A stretch of 31,660 bases of DNA from a virus, in IMG/VR virus record IMGVR_UViG_3300025312_000518, positions 1-31,660 of that record; one strand, 5' to 3'. Shown here one piece after another: positions 1-7,177 of this stretch; the first letter of the stretch is position 1, and the number at the start of each line of letters is the position of its first letter. The notes under the pieces were generated by a model, which saw nothing but the letters and a program-made list of their open reading frames with translations, was not told the origin of the DNA and ran no database searches. Both the position numbers and the translations under genes were made by a program.

Positions 1-1113
1 GAGGACAACACACGGAACCGGCTCGCCCGCGTTACAGCGGCAGGATGGGCGCCAGCCGGTGGTCTCGCTCCACGCTGTCGGGTGGCTGCCGGGATGCATG
101 CGTCTGTTGAGTACGCCAACAGCCTCATAGGTCGGCACATGCCTGCCCCGGTCTCCCCGATGCTCCCTCTCCACTACCCGCACCCACGGCGCACCGCAGC
201 TCGGGCAGCAGCCCCGCTCGCTGGTGCCGGCCAGGACACACGGCTCGACGAGGACCTGAGGGAAAGTTGCGAAGTGCGCGCTCGGGAAGGGCTCGGTAGG
301 AATGGTCCAGACAGAGCGCTTGTTCGCCCCTTTAAACGGCTCCCGGATCGCTTCCGCGTCGTAGTGGTAGCGCTCGCTCTTGCTGAGCAGAAATAAGTAC
401 TCGTGCGCCTTTGTTGGGCGATCTCTTACCGACTCCGGCATAGGCGCCGGCTTGCACCAAATGATGTCCGAGCGCAGGTACCAGCCATCGGCCTGGAGCG
501 CGAAGGCCACCCGCCATGGCATGCCCACCAGGTCCTTGGGCTTGAGGCCACTGGGTGGCTTGCGGGCGACCCCTGTATTCCCGGCTGCCTGGGGCTTGAT
601 GCCACCACCATGGCCATAAGCATCAAACTTTGCACGACTCACAGCATCGTTGTCGTCACGCCCAGACTTCCCAGCCGCGTAGCAGTCGCCCTTGTTCAGC
701 CACAGAGTCCCATCCTTGCGCAGCACGCGACGCACTTGGCGGAAGACCTCGACGATGTGCTCGACATACAGCTCAATCGTAGGTTCCAGGCCGAGCGAGC
801 CGCGCCATGCACTGCAGCGGGAGCAAGCAGTCCCGATGCCCACGTTCCATGAGTGGCTTTGCCGCCCGCCGTGGGCGCCGCCATCAGACCAGACCCATCC
901 CTCATGGTCCTTCGCCTGAACCTCCCGCTCCTCACTCCATTCGTGCGCGCATACCGGCTCCCCGCCCCAGACCTGCGCCTCGATCCCATAATCACGAAGC
1001 CCCCAGTACGGCGGGCTCGTCACCACGCAGTGAACCGACTCGTCCGGCATCTGCGCCAGCGCGTCCAGGACGTGCCCCTCGTAGATCACGCCGCCGGGCA
1101 AGTCATGGCTCAC
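1..1113 (-). CDS. Site-specific DNA methyltransferase (N4-cytosine/N6-adenine type), 3' end cut by window edge
   Basis: A frame starting with GTG at 1113 stays open to base 1, giving 371 visible codons. TSPPYWGLRDYG near residues 32-43 contains the catalytic SPPY motif of amino-methyltransferases. The SAM-binding FxGxG motif is not seen before the edge, which fits the order with the catalytic motif first (beta-type, DpnA-like). Other family-like stretches are VRRVLRKDGTLWLNKGDCY, MPWRVAFALQADGWYLRSDIIW and the segment around TIPTEPF. A CxxC pair (CCPSCGAPW) near residues 302-310 may bind zinc. The GTG overlaps the stop of the upstream HTH gene. In a phage it would probably protect DNA from host restriction or mark it. 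Target base and specificity cannot be read. Confidence 0.9.
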   Translation of the reverse strand, partial: MSHDLPGGVIYEGHVLDALAQMPDESVHCVVTSPPYWGLRDYGIEAQVWGGEPVCAHEWSEEREVQAKDHEGWVWSDGGAHGGRQSHSWNVGIGTACSRCSAWRGSLGLEPTIELYVEHIVEVFRQVRRVLRKDGTLWLNKGDCYAAGKSGRDDNDAVSRAKFDAYGHGGGIKPQAAGNTGVARKPPSGLKPKDLVGMPWRVAFALQADGWYLRSDIIWCKPAPMPESVRDRPTKAHEYLFLLSKSERYHYDAEAIREPFKGANKRSVWTIPTEPFPSAHFATFPQVLVEPCVLAGTSERGCCPSCGAPWVRVVEREHRGDRGRHVPTYEAVGVLNRRMHPGSHPTAWSETTGWRPSCRCNAGEPVPCVVL

Positions 1114-1322
1114 GAGCACGCCAGCCACCCCTCATGCCAGAGCCACCGCGCCACGGTGCTCCGGTCGCGGCCGAAGAGCCGCCCGATCCGCTCCTGCGTC
1201 CACTGCCGCTCGAAATACAGCCACCGCGCGATCTTGCGGCGGCGAGCGCAGACATCGGCGCGGCGCGACGGGCCCCGCAGCCGGTGGCCACCGAGGATGA
1301 CCATCGACAGCTTCGTGATCAC
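1110..1322 (-). CDS. Small helix-turn-helix DNA-binding protein (70 aa)
   Basis: This short basic protein carries a recognisable helix-turn-helix in its C-terminal half: WTQERIGRLFGRDRSTVARW, the pattern of a two-helix unit that reads DNA. A run of arginines and lysines (ARRRKIARWLYFER) precedes it. I chose the GTG at 1322 because it overlaps the TGA of the small frame just upstream; ATG at 1304 is an alternative. It lies between a wHTH-like protein and the methyltransferase, so it may regulate this block or act with the methylase. It ends with the EGWLA-coding repeat also found at two neighbouring gene ends. Confidence 0.65.
   Translation of the reverse strand: MITKLSMVILGGHRLRGPSRRADVCARRRKIARWLYFERQWTQERIGRLFGRDRSTVARWLWHEGWLACS
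1117..1133 (-). repeat. 17-bp gene-end repeat, copy C
   Basis: The minus-strand sequence GAGGGGTGGCTGGCGTG is identical to 1320-1336 and differs by one base from 1699-1715. It encodes EGWLA in frame near the end of the HTH gene. Confidence 0.8.
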
Positions 1323-1378
1323 GCCAGCCACCCCTCGAACACGTCCAGCACCACCGCTGCCGGACCACGCACGCTCAC
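1319..1378 (-). CDS. Possible 19-residue leader-like peptide or gene remnant
   Basis: A GTG at 1378 overlaps the TGA of the upstream gene and opens a 19-codon frame (MSVRGPAAVVLDVFEGWLA) whose TGA overlaps the GTG of the HTH gene. Such double coupling keeps ribosomes moving through this gap, so the frame may be translated even if the peptide does nothing. Its last five residues are coded by the 17-bp repeat seen at neighbouring gene ends, so it may instead be what remains of a deleted gene. No function can be assigned. Confidence 0.3.
   Translation of the reverse strand: MSVRGPAAVVLDVFEGWLA
1320..1336 (-). repeat. 17-bp gene-end repeat, copy B
   Basis: Identical to copy C at 1117-1133. It codes EGWLA followed directly by the stop of the 19-codon frame. 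Confidence 0.8.
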
Positions 1379-1698
1379 CACACGAGCCAATAGCTGCCGT
1401 CTACCACCCGGACGACATCAGGCAGCAAGTGTGCACGCAGATGATATGCGAGCACTCGGCGCTTCCGGCTCGTTACCGCCAGCAACTCCGTCATAGATAC
1501 CCCCTTAGATTCTGAGAGGTGCTCGACGATATCGCCGCAAACGTCATCCACGTCCAGGTCAGCCTTTCCCCATCTCGCGTTGCCCCCACGTTGGGCGATC
1601 TCGCTCCGTTCCATCGGGGCGAGCGCCGCCGCCCTGGCCGGACCGCCCTTCAGCCCGCCGAGGCGCCCCAGGAGAACGGCAGCATCGTGTCGAGTCAT
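1375..1698 (-). CDS. Small basic protein with GGxKGGxARA motif and winged-helix-like C-terminus (107 aa)
   Basis: The N-terminal half (residues 8-42) carries LGRLGGLKGGPARAAALAP, then MERSEIAQRGGNARWG. This recurs in small bacterial and phage proteins as a 'GGxKGGxARAxxLxxxxRxEIAxxxxxARW' motif, thought to bind nucleic acid. The C-terminal half (about 50-107) looks like a winged helix: DIVEHLSESKGVSMTELLAVT, then RRVLAYHLRAHLLPDVV and a short wing VVDGSYWLVW. ATG at 1698 overlaps the TGA of the VRR-NUC gene (ATGA), which fixes the start. Likely a DNA-binding regulator; the exact role is unknown. Confidence 0.7.
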   Translation of the reverse strand: MTRHDAAVLLGRLGGLKGGPARAAALAPMERSEIAQRGGNARWGKADLDVDDVCGDIVEHLSESKGVSMTELLAVTSRKRRVLAYHLRAHLLPDVVRVVDGSYWLVW

Positions 1699-2012
1699 CA
1701 CGCCAGCCACTCCTCGACGCGGCCCGAGGTCCAGTCGTCCGGTCTGACGCATCTCCACGTATAGCCCACATTCCCGCTCAGCGCATCCCGCCACCACTCC
1801 TGCTCCAGCGTCAGCCGGCCGCGGTTGCCCTTCAGTTCCCAGAACTCGACGCGTTGGCGCCCAGCCAGCACCAGATCGGGGAAACCGACACCATCGCCCT
1901 GCACGGCGGTACGCCATCCCCGCTCGGTCATCGCAGGACGCTGGTGCATGGTCCGCCAGCCTCGCGCGGCCGCTAACTCCAGGATGGCCGCCAGCAGCTC
2001 CGCCTCAGTCAT
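1698..2012 (-). CDS. VRR-NUC domain nuclease (104 aa)
   Basis: This single-domain protein of the PD-(D/E)xK superfamily has the VRR-NUC layout: a helical start (TEAELLAAILELAAARGW), the metal-binding GVGFPDLVLA with D46, then the core strand VEFWELKG with E59 and K61, followed by LTLEQEWWRDAL. Stand-alone VRR-NUC proteins of about 100 residues are common in phage replication modules and are thought to act as structure-specific DNA nucleases, possibly resolving junctions. ATG at 2012 overlaps the TGA of the zinc-ribbon gene upstream. The position after primase and helicase supports a replication or recombination role. Confidence 0.88.
   Translation of the reverse strand: MTEAELLAAILELAAARGWRTMHQRPAMTERGWRTAVQGDGVGFPDLVLAGRQRVEFWELKGNRGRLTLEQEWWRDALSGNVGYTWRCVRPDDWTSGRVEEWLA
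1699..1715 (-). repeat. 17-bp gene-end repeat, copy A
   Basis: GAGGAGTGGCTGGCGTG on the minus strand, one mismatch from copies B and C. It codes EEWLA at the end of the VRR-NUC gene. Confidence 0.75.
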
Positions 2013-2368
2013 GCTCGCTTCTCCTCTCCCGGTTTTCCGTGGCAGCGCTGACACACCCGCTCTGCTGGCCACGGCGGCAGGCGCTCCCAGTACACGCTGC
2101 CGCCACAGATGCCGCAGCGCCATGGCTCACGCTGCTCGGGCGGGACCCAGCCGCTGACGAAGGCCGCAGACAGCTTGTAGAACCGCATCCTATCCAGATG
2201 GCGCCGCCGCGCAGCCCTCGCCGCGTCCGTCTCGTCCTTCGGTGCGTTGTAGACCCATCGGCCGCAGGCCCCGCAATAGACACATTGCTGCCCAGCCTTC
2301 GGCTCAATTCGGCCCTCCCAGCCGCCACAGGCAGGGCAAGCCTGGCGCATCGGATACGACTCAGCCAT
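2009..2368 (-). CDS. Double zinc-ribbon protein (119 aa)
   Basis: Two Cys-rich units are visible. The N-terminal one (residues 11-38) has CPACGG and CVYCGACGRW, a zinc ribbon followed by the polar stretch VYNAPKDETDAARAARRRH. The C-terminal one has CGICGG and CQRCHGKPG, a second four-Cys site. The middle is basic and helical. The fold suggests nucleic-acid or protein binding with no visible catalytic residues. ATG at 2368 overlaps the stop of the primase gene (ATGA), so it is translationally coupled to replication genes and may assist primase or nuclease. An HNH-like enzyme was considered, but I see no His-Asn-His set. Confidence 0.7.
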   Translation of the reverse strand: MAESYPMRQACPACGGWEGRIEPKAGQQCVYCGACGRWVYNAPKDETDAARAARRRHLDRMRFYKLSAAFVSGWVPPEQREPWRCGICGGSVYWERLPPWPAERVCQRCHGKPGEEKRA

Positions 2369-3153
2369 CAGAACGCCCCGGGCCCCAGGCCCTTACGGTA
2401 GGCCGACCGAATCGTCCGCTCCACCTCGCGCCAGTCCTGGGCACCCTGGGCGTAGTCTCGCTCCCAGCGCAGCGCCATGTACCGTAAGGCCATGTCGAGC
2501 GGCATCTGGGCCTGCCGGAGCATGTGGGCCTCGACGTAGGCGCTCTTGTTCCGCTCCTCGATGGGCACCTCCGGACGCCATGGGGACGGGAAGCCGGCCG
2601 ATGCAACGCTGCTCTCATCCTTGATCCCCACTTTGTCGCAGAGCCACTTCCAGGCCAGGGCCAGTGAGGGCGATGGATAGGGCGGGCCACGGCCCACCAG
2701 CTCGTAGCCTGGCGTCGGTGGCGCCGCTACCTGCGTGCCCTCGGCCTTCAGCTCGACCTGGACCGTCCGGCCCTCCCATTGAATCGTGAAGGCCCGCGAC
2801 GGCGAGAGCTGCGCCACCTCCTGGACGTAGACGTGGCACCGCTTGCGGATCGTGCGGACAGATCGCGGGCCATCCCTCCCTAGCGCCGACAGCACTTTGC
2901 CGCCGAGGCCCACGTCGTCGATATCGATAGCGGCTAGGCCGCCGCTGGTGTGTCCCAGTACAATGCCCAGGCCGGAGGCTCCCTCCCACGGTAACGCCGC
3001 AACGGCCTCTTCCGTCGCTACCAGGTGAGTCCAGTTCGCCACGATGGGGCGCTTCGGGAAGCCGGCCAGGTCCAGGGTCAAGGGCATGGGGCACCAGCCA
3101 CGTTGTACCAATATCGCGGCACACTCCCTAAGGTCCATCGGCGTATCACCCAT
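2368..3153 (-). CDS. Prim-Pol (archaeo-eukaryotic primase superfamily) bifunctional DNA primase/polymerase
   Basis: The protein matches the Prim-Pol N-terminal domain in order: KRPIVANWTHLVATEEAV (near 34-51), then SGLGIVLGHTSGGLAAIDIDD with the metal-binding D77 and D79, then RKRCHVYV with H107, then VELKAEGTQVAAPPT (133-147) in the place of the third acidic motif and its PPS-like loop. The rest is helical and ends near 261 with no helicase domain; the helicase is a separate gene just upstream. It should make primers on phage DNA, possibly with DNA polymerase activity. The start at 3153 has no well-spaced Shine-Dalgarno; AAGGAGG lies about 18 bases upstream, and M6 at 3138 is possible. Confidence 0.87.
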   Translation of the reverse strand: MGDTPMDLRECAAILVQRGWCPMPLTLDLAGFPKRPIVANWTHLVATEEAVAALPWEGASGLGIVLGHTSGGLAAIDIDDVGLGGKVLSALGRDGPRSVRTIRKRCHVYVQEVAQLSPSRAFTIQWEGRTVQVELKAEGTQVAAPPTPGYELVGRGPPYPSPSLALAWKWLCDKVGIKDESSVASAGFPSPWRPEVPIEERNKSAYVEAHMLRQAQMPLDMALRYMALRWERDYAQGAQDWREVERTIRSAYRKGLGPGAF

Positions 3154-3180
3154 GCCCGTTCCCTACCCATACCTCCTTAG

Positions 3181-3273
3181 CGTCGCACGCCCCTATAAAG
3201 GGGGGCGCGTTGCAACGCCTGTTTGCGACGCCCGTCGCAGCAACGTCGCAGGCGTTGCAACTTGCAACGCCTA
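3181..3273. other. Palindrome-rich spacer: candidate replication origin or operator
   Basis: The only real gap between helicase and primase genes is dense in symmetry. It holds GCGTTGCAACGC (3207-3218, perfect palindrome), GCGACGCCCGTCGC (3225-3238, 6-bp arms) and an inverted repeat with 10-bp arms GGCGTTGCAA/TTGCAACGCC around one base (3251-3271). CGTCGCA occurs three times in direct orientation (3181, 3233, 3244) and once inverted (3224). A small AT-rich core (CCCCTATAAAGGGG, about 3190-3203) sits in otherwise GC-rich DNA. Iteron-like repeats beside RepA-like helicase and Prim-Pol genes are typical of origins, but a repressor operator is equally possible. Confidence 0.55.
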
Positions 3274-4512
3274 CCCATCTCTGGCCCAGGAAGGCACGAG
3301 CCAAACATCGCCCTCCTCACGGCCGGGCTCGGTGCCAAAGAGGTCCTTGTGGCGGCTTAGAACGTTTCTGATCTGGGCAGCGTTCAGCTTAGATGCCTCC
3401 TGGGCAGCCAACCTGCTGAGGCGAGCCCCAGGGGCATCCCTGAGGCAGGCAATCAAAGCGTCTCTATGGGTCAGGTGCTTTCTCATCTCGTAGATTCGGC
3501 CGGGGTCGTGATAGCCGATGCGGACGGACTCCTCATCGAATTGGACGCGCAGGCCAAAGGTCCTCTGGAGCTTCCCCCGGTTAACCTTCCGGTGAATGAT
3601 GCCCAGATCAATGATAGATTCGTCCTCTCTCTCTCCGGCCTTCAGGAACCAGAGGCTACGCATGGTATTCCACCAGAAGATCGACCCGAATGGCCATTCG
3701 TCGTCCTTCTTGGCATGGTGGGCCAGGGTGAGGGTGGTAGGTATCCCTGTCGTGCGTAGAGCCCTGTAGTACGCCGTAGCCGTGTCTGCCTTCTCGGGGT
3801 CGCCCCCGCAGGCGAGGGCGGCCGAGTCTACGACCAGGAACCGGATGTCTTCCTTCGACGCTAAGCGGGCGACGGAATCAGCAATACTCGTGAGAGGGGC
3901 ATCGGCCGCCTTGTGGATCACGCGCGCCGGCTCATGCTGGTGTCCCGAACAGATTAGCTCCAGGCGCTCCTCGTGGATGTCGTTCTCGTCCTCGAAATCG
4001 AGGTACAGCGCGGCCCCGCCACTGGTGAGCGTTGGCAGTCCCAAGTGCTCAACCCCGGTAGTTACCGCTACGCAGGTGGCCAACGCGAGGAGACTCTTGC
4101 CAGAGCCGCCGCGGGCGTACCACATGGTGTGATCCTTCTCGCGTATCAGGGGAGTCATCATGTACCCAGGAGACTCGCTCGGTTTCCTGGGTTGGAGCAG
4201 TGTCGGTGGTGCTCCTTCCTCGAACGCCAATCGCACGGTCCGACATGCCTTCTCCAGTAGCGGGTACCAGTCGGTTTCGCCTACGCGATCTTTGCACGCC
4301 TTGACAGCATCTGATTTCGAGCGGCTTCCTGTGAGTACGATCTTGCCCTCATACAGCTCCCCGTCAGGTCGGCCGGGGAAGCCATCCAGAGAGATGTTGA
4401 GCAGTGCGACCAGGTCCTCCCGCGAGTCATGAAGCCGGGAGAAGCGGAACATGGCCCCTGGCCAACTGGCGATGTAGTCGGGCCCCTCGCGCCTGATCTC
4501 TGGCGGGTCCAC
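3271..4512 (-). CDS. RepA/DnaB-type replicative helicase (AAA_25-like ATPase) with C-terminal winged helix
   Basis: The RecA-like core spans about residues 115-335: Walker A GGSGKS (135-140), acidic LYLDFEDEND (169-178), Walker B RFLVVDSA (224-231) and LTLAHHAKKD (261-270), the order seen in hexameric RepA-type helicases of phages and plasmids. Residues 345-413 form a winged-helix-like tail (LIACLRDAPGARLSRLAAQEAS, AQIRNVLSRHKDLF). It should unwind DNA with the adjacent Prim-Pol. The GTG start at 4512 lies 3 bases after the TAA of the upstream gene. Part of the winged-helix coding sequence is duplicated almost exactly at 11984-12024. Confidence 0.87.
   Translation of the reverse strand: MDPPEIRREGPDYIASWPGAMFRFSRLHDSREDLVALLNISLDGFPGRPDGELYEGKIVLTGSRSKSDAVKACKDRVGETDWYPLLEKACRTVRLAFEEGAPPTLLQPRKPSESPGYMMTPLIREKDHTMWYARGGSGKSLLALATCVAVTTGVEHLGLPTLTSGGAALYLDFEDENDIHEERLELICSGHQHEPARVIHKAADAPLTSIADSVARLASKEDIRFLVVDSAALACGGDPEKADTATAYYRALRTTGIPTTLTLAHHAKKDDEWPFGSIFWWNTMRSLWFLKAGEREDESIIDLGIIHRKVNRGKLQRTFGLRVQFDEESVRIGYHDPGRIYEMRKHLTHRDALIACLRDAPGARLSRLAAQEASKLNAAQIRNVLSRHKDLFGTEPGREEGDVWLVPSWARDG
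3336..3376 (-). repeat. 41-bp direct repeat, copy 1 (inside helicase gene)
   Basis: This copy encodes QIRNVLSRHKDLF in the winged-helix tail of the helicase. It matches 11984-12024 at 40 of 41 bases, in the same orientation. The difference is t at 3358 versus c at 12006, a synonymous change in the helicase frame. Confidence 0.9.
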
Positions 4513-4515
4513 GGG

Positions 4516-4740
4516 TTACAGCCGTGCCACCAGCAGCCTCGCCTCCCGCACCAGCTCCACCGCCGTCACAGCCAGCGCGCTTACCCGCTCCAGGGGATGC
4601 AGCGCGACAAGCGCCTCCTCCAGAAGGCAGGCCGCGAGCATACGCTCCAGCTCCAGGCGCTCCTGGGTGCCCTGCAGCCCCGGCGACCGAGCTAGCTCCC
4701 GCAGCGTGGATAACAGGGTTGCGATGAATACGTCGTCCAT
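4516..4740 (-). CDS. Small acidic helical protein of unknown function (74 aa)
   Basis: MDDVFIATLLSTLRELARSP starts a protein predicted to be almost wholly helical, rich in Leu, Ala and Glu, with no Cys and no membrane segment. Heptad-like spacing suggests helix packing or a short coiled coil. The ATG at 4740 lies just past the stop of the 86-residue gene, and the TAA is 3 bases before the helicase GTG, so it sits inside the replication operon. A helicase loader or replication accessory role would fit the position but has no sequence support. Confidence 0.6.
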   Translation of the reverse strand: MDDVFIATLLSTLRELARSPGLQGTQERLELERMLAACLLEEALVALHPLERVSALAVTAVELVREARLLVARL

Positions 4741-4741
4741 G

Positions 4742-5002
4742 TCATGGCACCTCCTCGGGGTACTGGATCGCCAACCAGCTCCGGCGGGCCCATATCCCAC
4801 AGGAGGACGTAGGCGTAACGCCAGCCAGCGGCATCAGATGTAGGCGCCGCTTCCCCGGCAGCTTGCACCAGTTGCCGGGCGTGGGGTCCCCGCTACGCCG
4901 CTTTAGGTCCAGCACCCGGAGGGCCAGGCACCGCTGGCACTCGGGTAGCTGTGCTTTCACGGGCGCGGTGATCTGCCGGAGGAGATCACGCCGGAGGCTC
5001 AT
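4742..5002 (-). CDS. Small Cys-containing basic protein of unknown function (86 aa)
   Basis: The N-terminus is helical and basic (MSLRRDLLRQITAPVKAQLP), followed by CQRC at 22-25 and further Cys residues near 46 and 68, so a zinc site is possible but not canonical. The ATG at 5002 overlaps the TGA of the RecT-like gene (ATGA). No family is recognised. The compact position between recombination and helicase genes is the main support for it being real. Confidence 0.55.
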   Translation of the reverse strand: MSLRRDLLRQITAPVKAQLPECQRCLALRVLDLKRRSGDPTPGNWCKLPGKRRLHLMPLAGVTPTSSCGIWARRSWLAIQYPEEVP

Positions 5003-6513
5003 GATGGCATCGCTCCCGCTGCCGCGCGCCGCAGGTCCGCCGTGCGCTCAGCCAGCTTCAGCCTCAGCGCCTTCAGGTCGGCGGGCCGGAGGAACAGGTC
5101 GCCCTCCATAGCTGCTTGTAGCTGCACGATATCAACATCGGTTGCCGCTGCGATCTGCTGGGCGTAGTGCTGAGCCACCTCTTCGGGCATCACGCTGTTT
5201 GATGGCGGCACTTCAGCCGCCCTGTGGACTGGGACGGGCGCCGGCCCCGGCGGACCGGGATTGACTGGCGCCCCTGCCGGCGAGGACTCCAGTTCCTGCC
5301 GCCGCTGACGTCCGAGCGCTACCAGCTCCGCCCGCTGGTCCTCTGCCATGGGTGTATTCTGCACGCGCGTCGCTAGGCCGGAGAGGGCGGAGCCGGGTGC
5401 CCGCGCGATCTCGGCCCGCAGGCCGGCCATCCACGCCTCGGGGGCATGGGGGCCGGGATCAGACGCCGGCAATGGTGCCGCCTCGGGCTGGCCCTGGGCG
5501 GGCTTTTCTTCGCTCGGCTGTGCTGCGGGCCGGCAGTCGTCATGGTGGAGCACCTCCCCTGCCCAACCCTCCGGCGCTACCACCGGCAGGTTGCACACGG
5601 CGCAGCGAGCAGCAGCAGCGCCGGGCAACTCCTCGTCTACGACCTGGCCCTCGGCGTCCCATACCTCCGGCGGTAGGTCGTCCATGAGTTTCGGGGCCAA
5701 GCCCCTGACCCTGAAGCCCATCTCTCGGTAGAGAGTTACCTCCGCGCGCTTGAGCGCCATGGCCGTGAAGTACTTCTGCGTCACTGGCTCGTAGGTACCG
5801 CCGGCCCGTGTCGCCTGGCGTTGTCTCTCAGCGGCCCGGACGACTCCGTACGCCTCGTGGGGGACCCTGCGGCCCTTCACGTAGCCTTCCAGGCCGACGA
5901 TCACGTCCCCGGGCTGGATTTCATAGGCCGAGAGAACAGCAGCCGGGACGGTCCAGATTTTGCGCATGCCGTCGAAGACGGGGTTCTCGCTCAGGTCGCG
6001 CACTCGGCGCCACCCGTCGATCTCTACGTACAACTGGCCCTGATAGATCGTCAGCTCCCGGAACAGGGGGTCGAGGTGCAACTCGACCGCGATCTCTGCC
6101 AGGAGGCGCCGTTGTTCTACCGTCAGGTCACGCTCGAACTTGATGAGCCGACCGGCCTCCCCTGCCTTGATGCGCTCCAGCATCCGGTCGGGGTGCCAGA
6201 CCGTGGCGTCCGTGATTGGTTCCACGCCAACCTCTCCTTCCGCGAACCGCTTCAGGTCGCGGATTTTCATTTCGTCGAACTGGAGTTTTCCCGCTCGCCA
6301 GGACGCCGGCGACGGGTCTCCGTAGTAGCCCCCCTCGCGTTGCCCGAAGGCACCACGCATCATGGCCTCAGCGGCGCGCAGGTCCTCACGCAGCTCGTCG
6401 TCCGTCATGGCTGCGTGCCGTGCGGCGTCCCGTTGCGTGAGATCGATCTCGGCTAGAGCGCGCCGCACAGGGTTGCTGACACCGCGACGCCGTACTCCTG
6501 TCGGCGTCCTCAT
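4999..6513 (-). CDS. RecT-like single-strand DNA annealing protein with long C-terminal extension
   Basis: The core (about residues 105-290) resembles the RecT family. Visible are a helical part ending AEIAVELHLDPLFRELTI, the hallmark QLYVEIDGWRRVRD, a strand-rich part with GDVIVGLEGYVKGRRVPHEAYGV, and a final helix AMALKRAEVTLYREMGF like the RecT 'KRAExxALRKAF' end. RecT proteins anneal complementary single strands in phage recombination. Beyond 310 it adds a Cys/His cluster (CAVCNLPVV...HHDDC), a Pro-rich linker and a helical tail, making it longer (504 aa) than usual RecT of about 270. The N-terminal 100 residues are also extra. No partner RecE-type exonuclease is visible; the VRR-NUC gene is the only nearby nuclease. 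Confidence 0.7.
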   Translation of the reverse strand: MRTPTGVRRRGVSNPVRRALAEIDLTQRDAARHAAMTDDELREDLRAAEAMMRGAFGQREGGYYGDPSPASWRAGKLQFDEMKIRDLKRFAEGEVGVEPITDATVWHPDRMLERIKAGEAGRLIKFERDLTVEQRRLLAEIAVELHLDPLFRELTIYQGQLYVEIDGWRRVRDLSENPVFDGMRKIWTVPAAVLSAYEIQPGDVIVGLEGYVKGRRVPHEAYGVVRAAERQRQATRAGGTYEPVTQKYFTAMALKRAEVTLYREMGFRVRGLAPKLMDDLPPEVWDAEGQVVDEELPGAAAARCAVCNLPVVAPEGWAGEVLHHDDCRPAAQPSEEKPAQGQPEAAPLPASDPGPHAPEAWMAGLRAEIARAPGSALSGLATRVQNTPMAEDQRAELVALGRQRRQELESSPAGAPVNPGPPGPAPVPVHRAAEVPPSNSVMPEEVAQHYAQQIAAATDVDIVQLQAAMEGDLFLRPADLKALRLKLAERTADLRRAAAGAMPS

Positions 6514-6851
6514 CGCTCGTTACCCCTCCTCTCCTTGCCTTGCCCTGCAAATGCGCGTACATCGCGCACCGTGACGACCTTGCTGGACTCGTCGATGAGG
6601 GTATCCCATTCGCGCAGGTCGGCCTGGAACTCCTGCACGACACAGCCTCGTGCATCGCCGCCGTAGGAGACGTGCATGGTGGGGTCGGACTCCGCCAGTA
6701 GACGGGCGACCTCACACCCCTCGCCCAACGCCAGGGTCAGCTCGCCCACATACACCCCGTTGACGTAGACCCTCAGCCGGTCATGCCCCGGACCTTCATC
6801 GAGCTGCACCGACGTAACCGGCGAGCGTAATCTGTAGTAGGAGGTGCTCAT
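6510..6851 (-). CDS. Hypothetical phage protein (113 aa)
   Basis: MSTSYYRLRSPVTSVQLDE opens a mostly beta-strand protein: LRVYVNGVYVGELTLALGEG, then a stretch with GCVVQEF and KVVTVRD. ATG at 6851 overlaps the TGA of the upstream gene, and its own TGA overlaps the ATG of the RecT-like gene, so all three are translationally coupled. I do not recognise a family. A small binding protein for the recombination module is possible, but that rests on position alone. Confidence 0.65.
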   Translation of the reverse strand: MSTSYYRLRSPVTSVQLDEGPGHDRLRVYVNGVYVGELTLALGEGCEVARLLAESDPTMHVSYGGDARGCVVQEFQADLREWDTLIDESSKVVTVRDVRAFAGQGKERRGNER

Positions 6852-7177
6852 GGCAGCGCCGCCGGCATGTGGTCGCCCTCCGCCAGGTCGTCGCACCGCT
6901 CGCATATCCCCGCCTCGGGCAGCACCAGCACGGGCGCGATGCCCAGCTGCGGGCAGTGCTCGTCCGTGGCGTGTTCGGCGCAGACGATGGCACCGAAGGT
7001 CCTGCTGTTGGGTCCGACCCCGGTGGGCCAGGGCCACGTCAGGAGGGCGCCGCACTGGTCCACGCAGCAGCCGATCAACCGGTCCTCTCTCTGGGGACAC
7101 CGGGTGTCGTGGTCCGGCGGCCCGGCGATCTCGGGCTCGTTGCCCGATACGCCGGGCGGGTAGTTCCAGCCGCTCAT
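6848..7177 (-). CDS. Cys-rich hypothetical protein (109 aa)
   Basis: The protein has scattered Cys and His pairs: CCVDQC near 37-42, CAEHATDEHC in the middle and CERCDD near the end, enough for one or two zinc sites. GVGPNSRTFGAIVCAEH links the first two groups. Starts with ATG at 7177, overlapping the stop of the 141-residue gene (ATGA). No catalytic motif is visible. It belongs to the run of small zinc-binding proteins upstream of the RecT-like gene. Confidence 0.65.
   Translation of the reverse strand: MSGWNYPPGVSGNEPEIAGPPDHDTRCPQREDRLIGCCVDQCGALLTWPWPTGVGPNSRTFGAIVCAEHATDEHCPQLGIAPVLVLPEAGICERCDDLAEGDHMPAALP

Noticed and set aside
403-1515. Several overlapping plus-strand frames at the left edge
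   Set aside because: They are antisense to the methyltransferase and small DNA-binding genes, which carry clear motifs such as SPPY.
3190-3203. CCCCTATAAAGGGG as a terminator of the helicase gene
   Set aside because: The stem is only four to five pairs, there is no T-tract on the minus strand after it, and it fits better as an AT-rich part of the repeat region.
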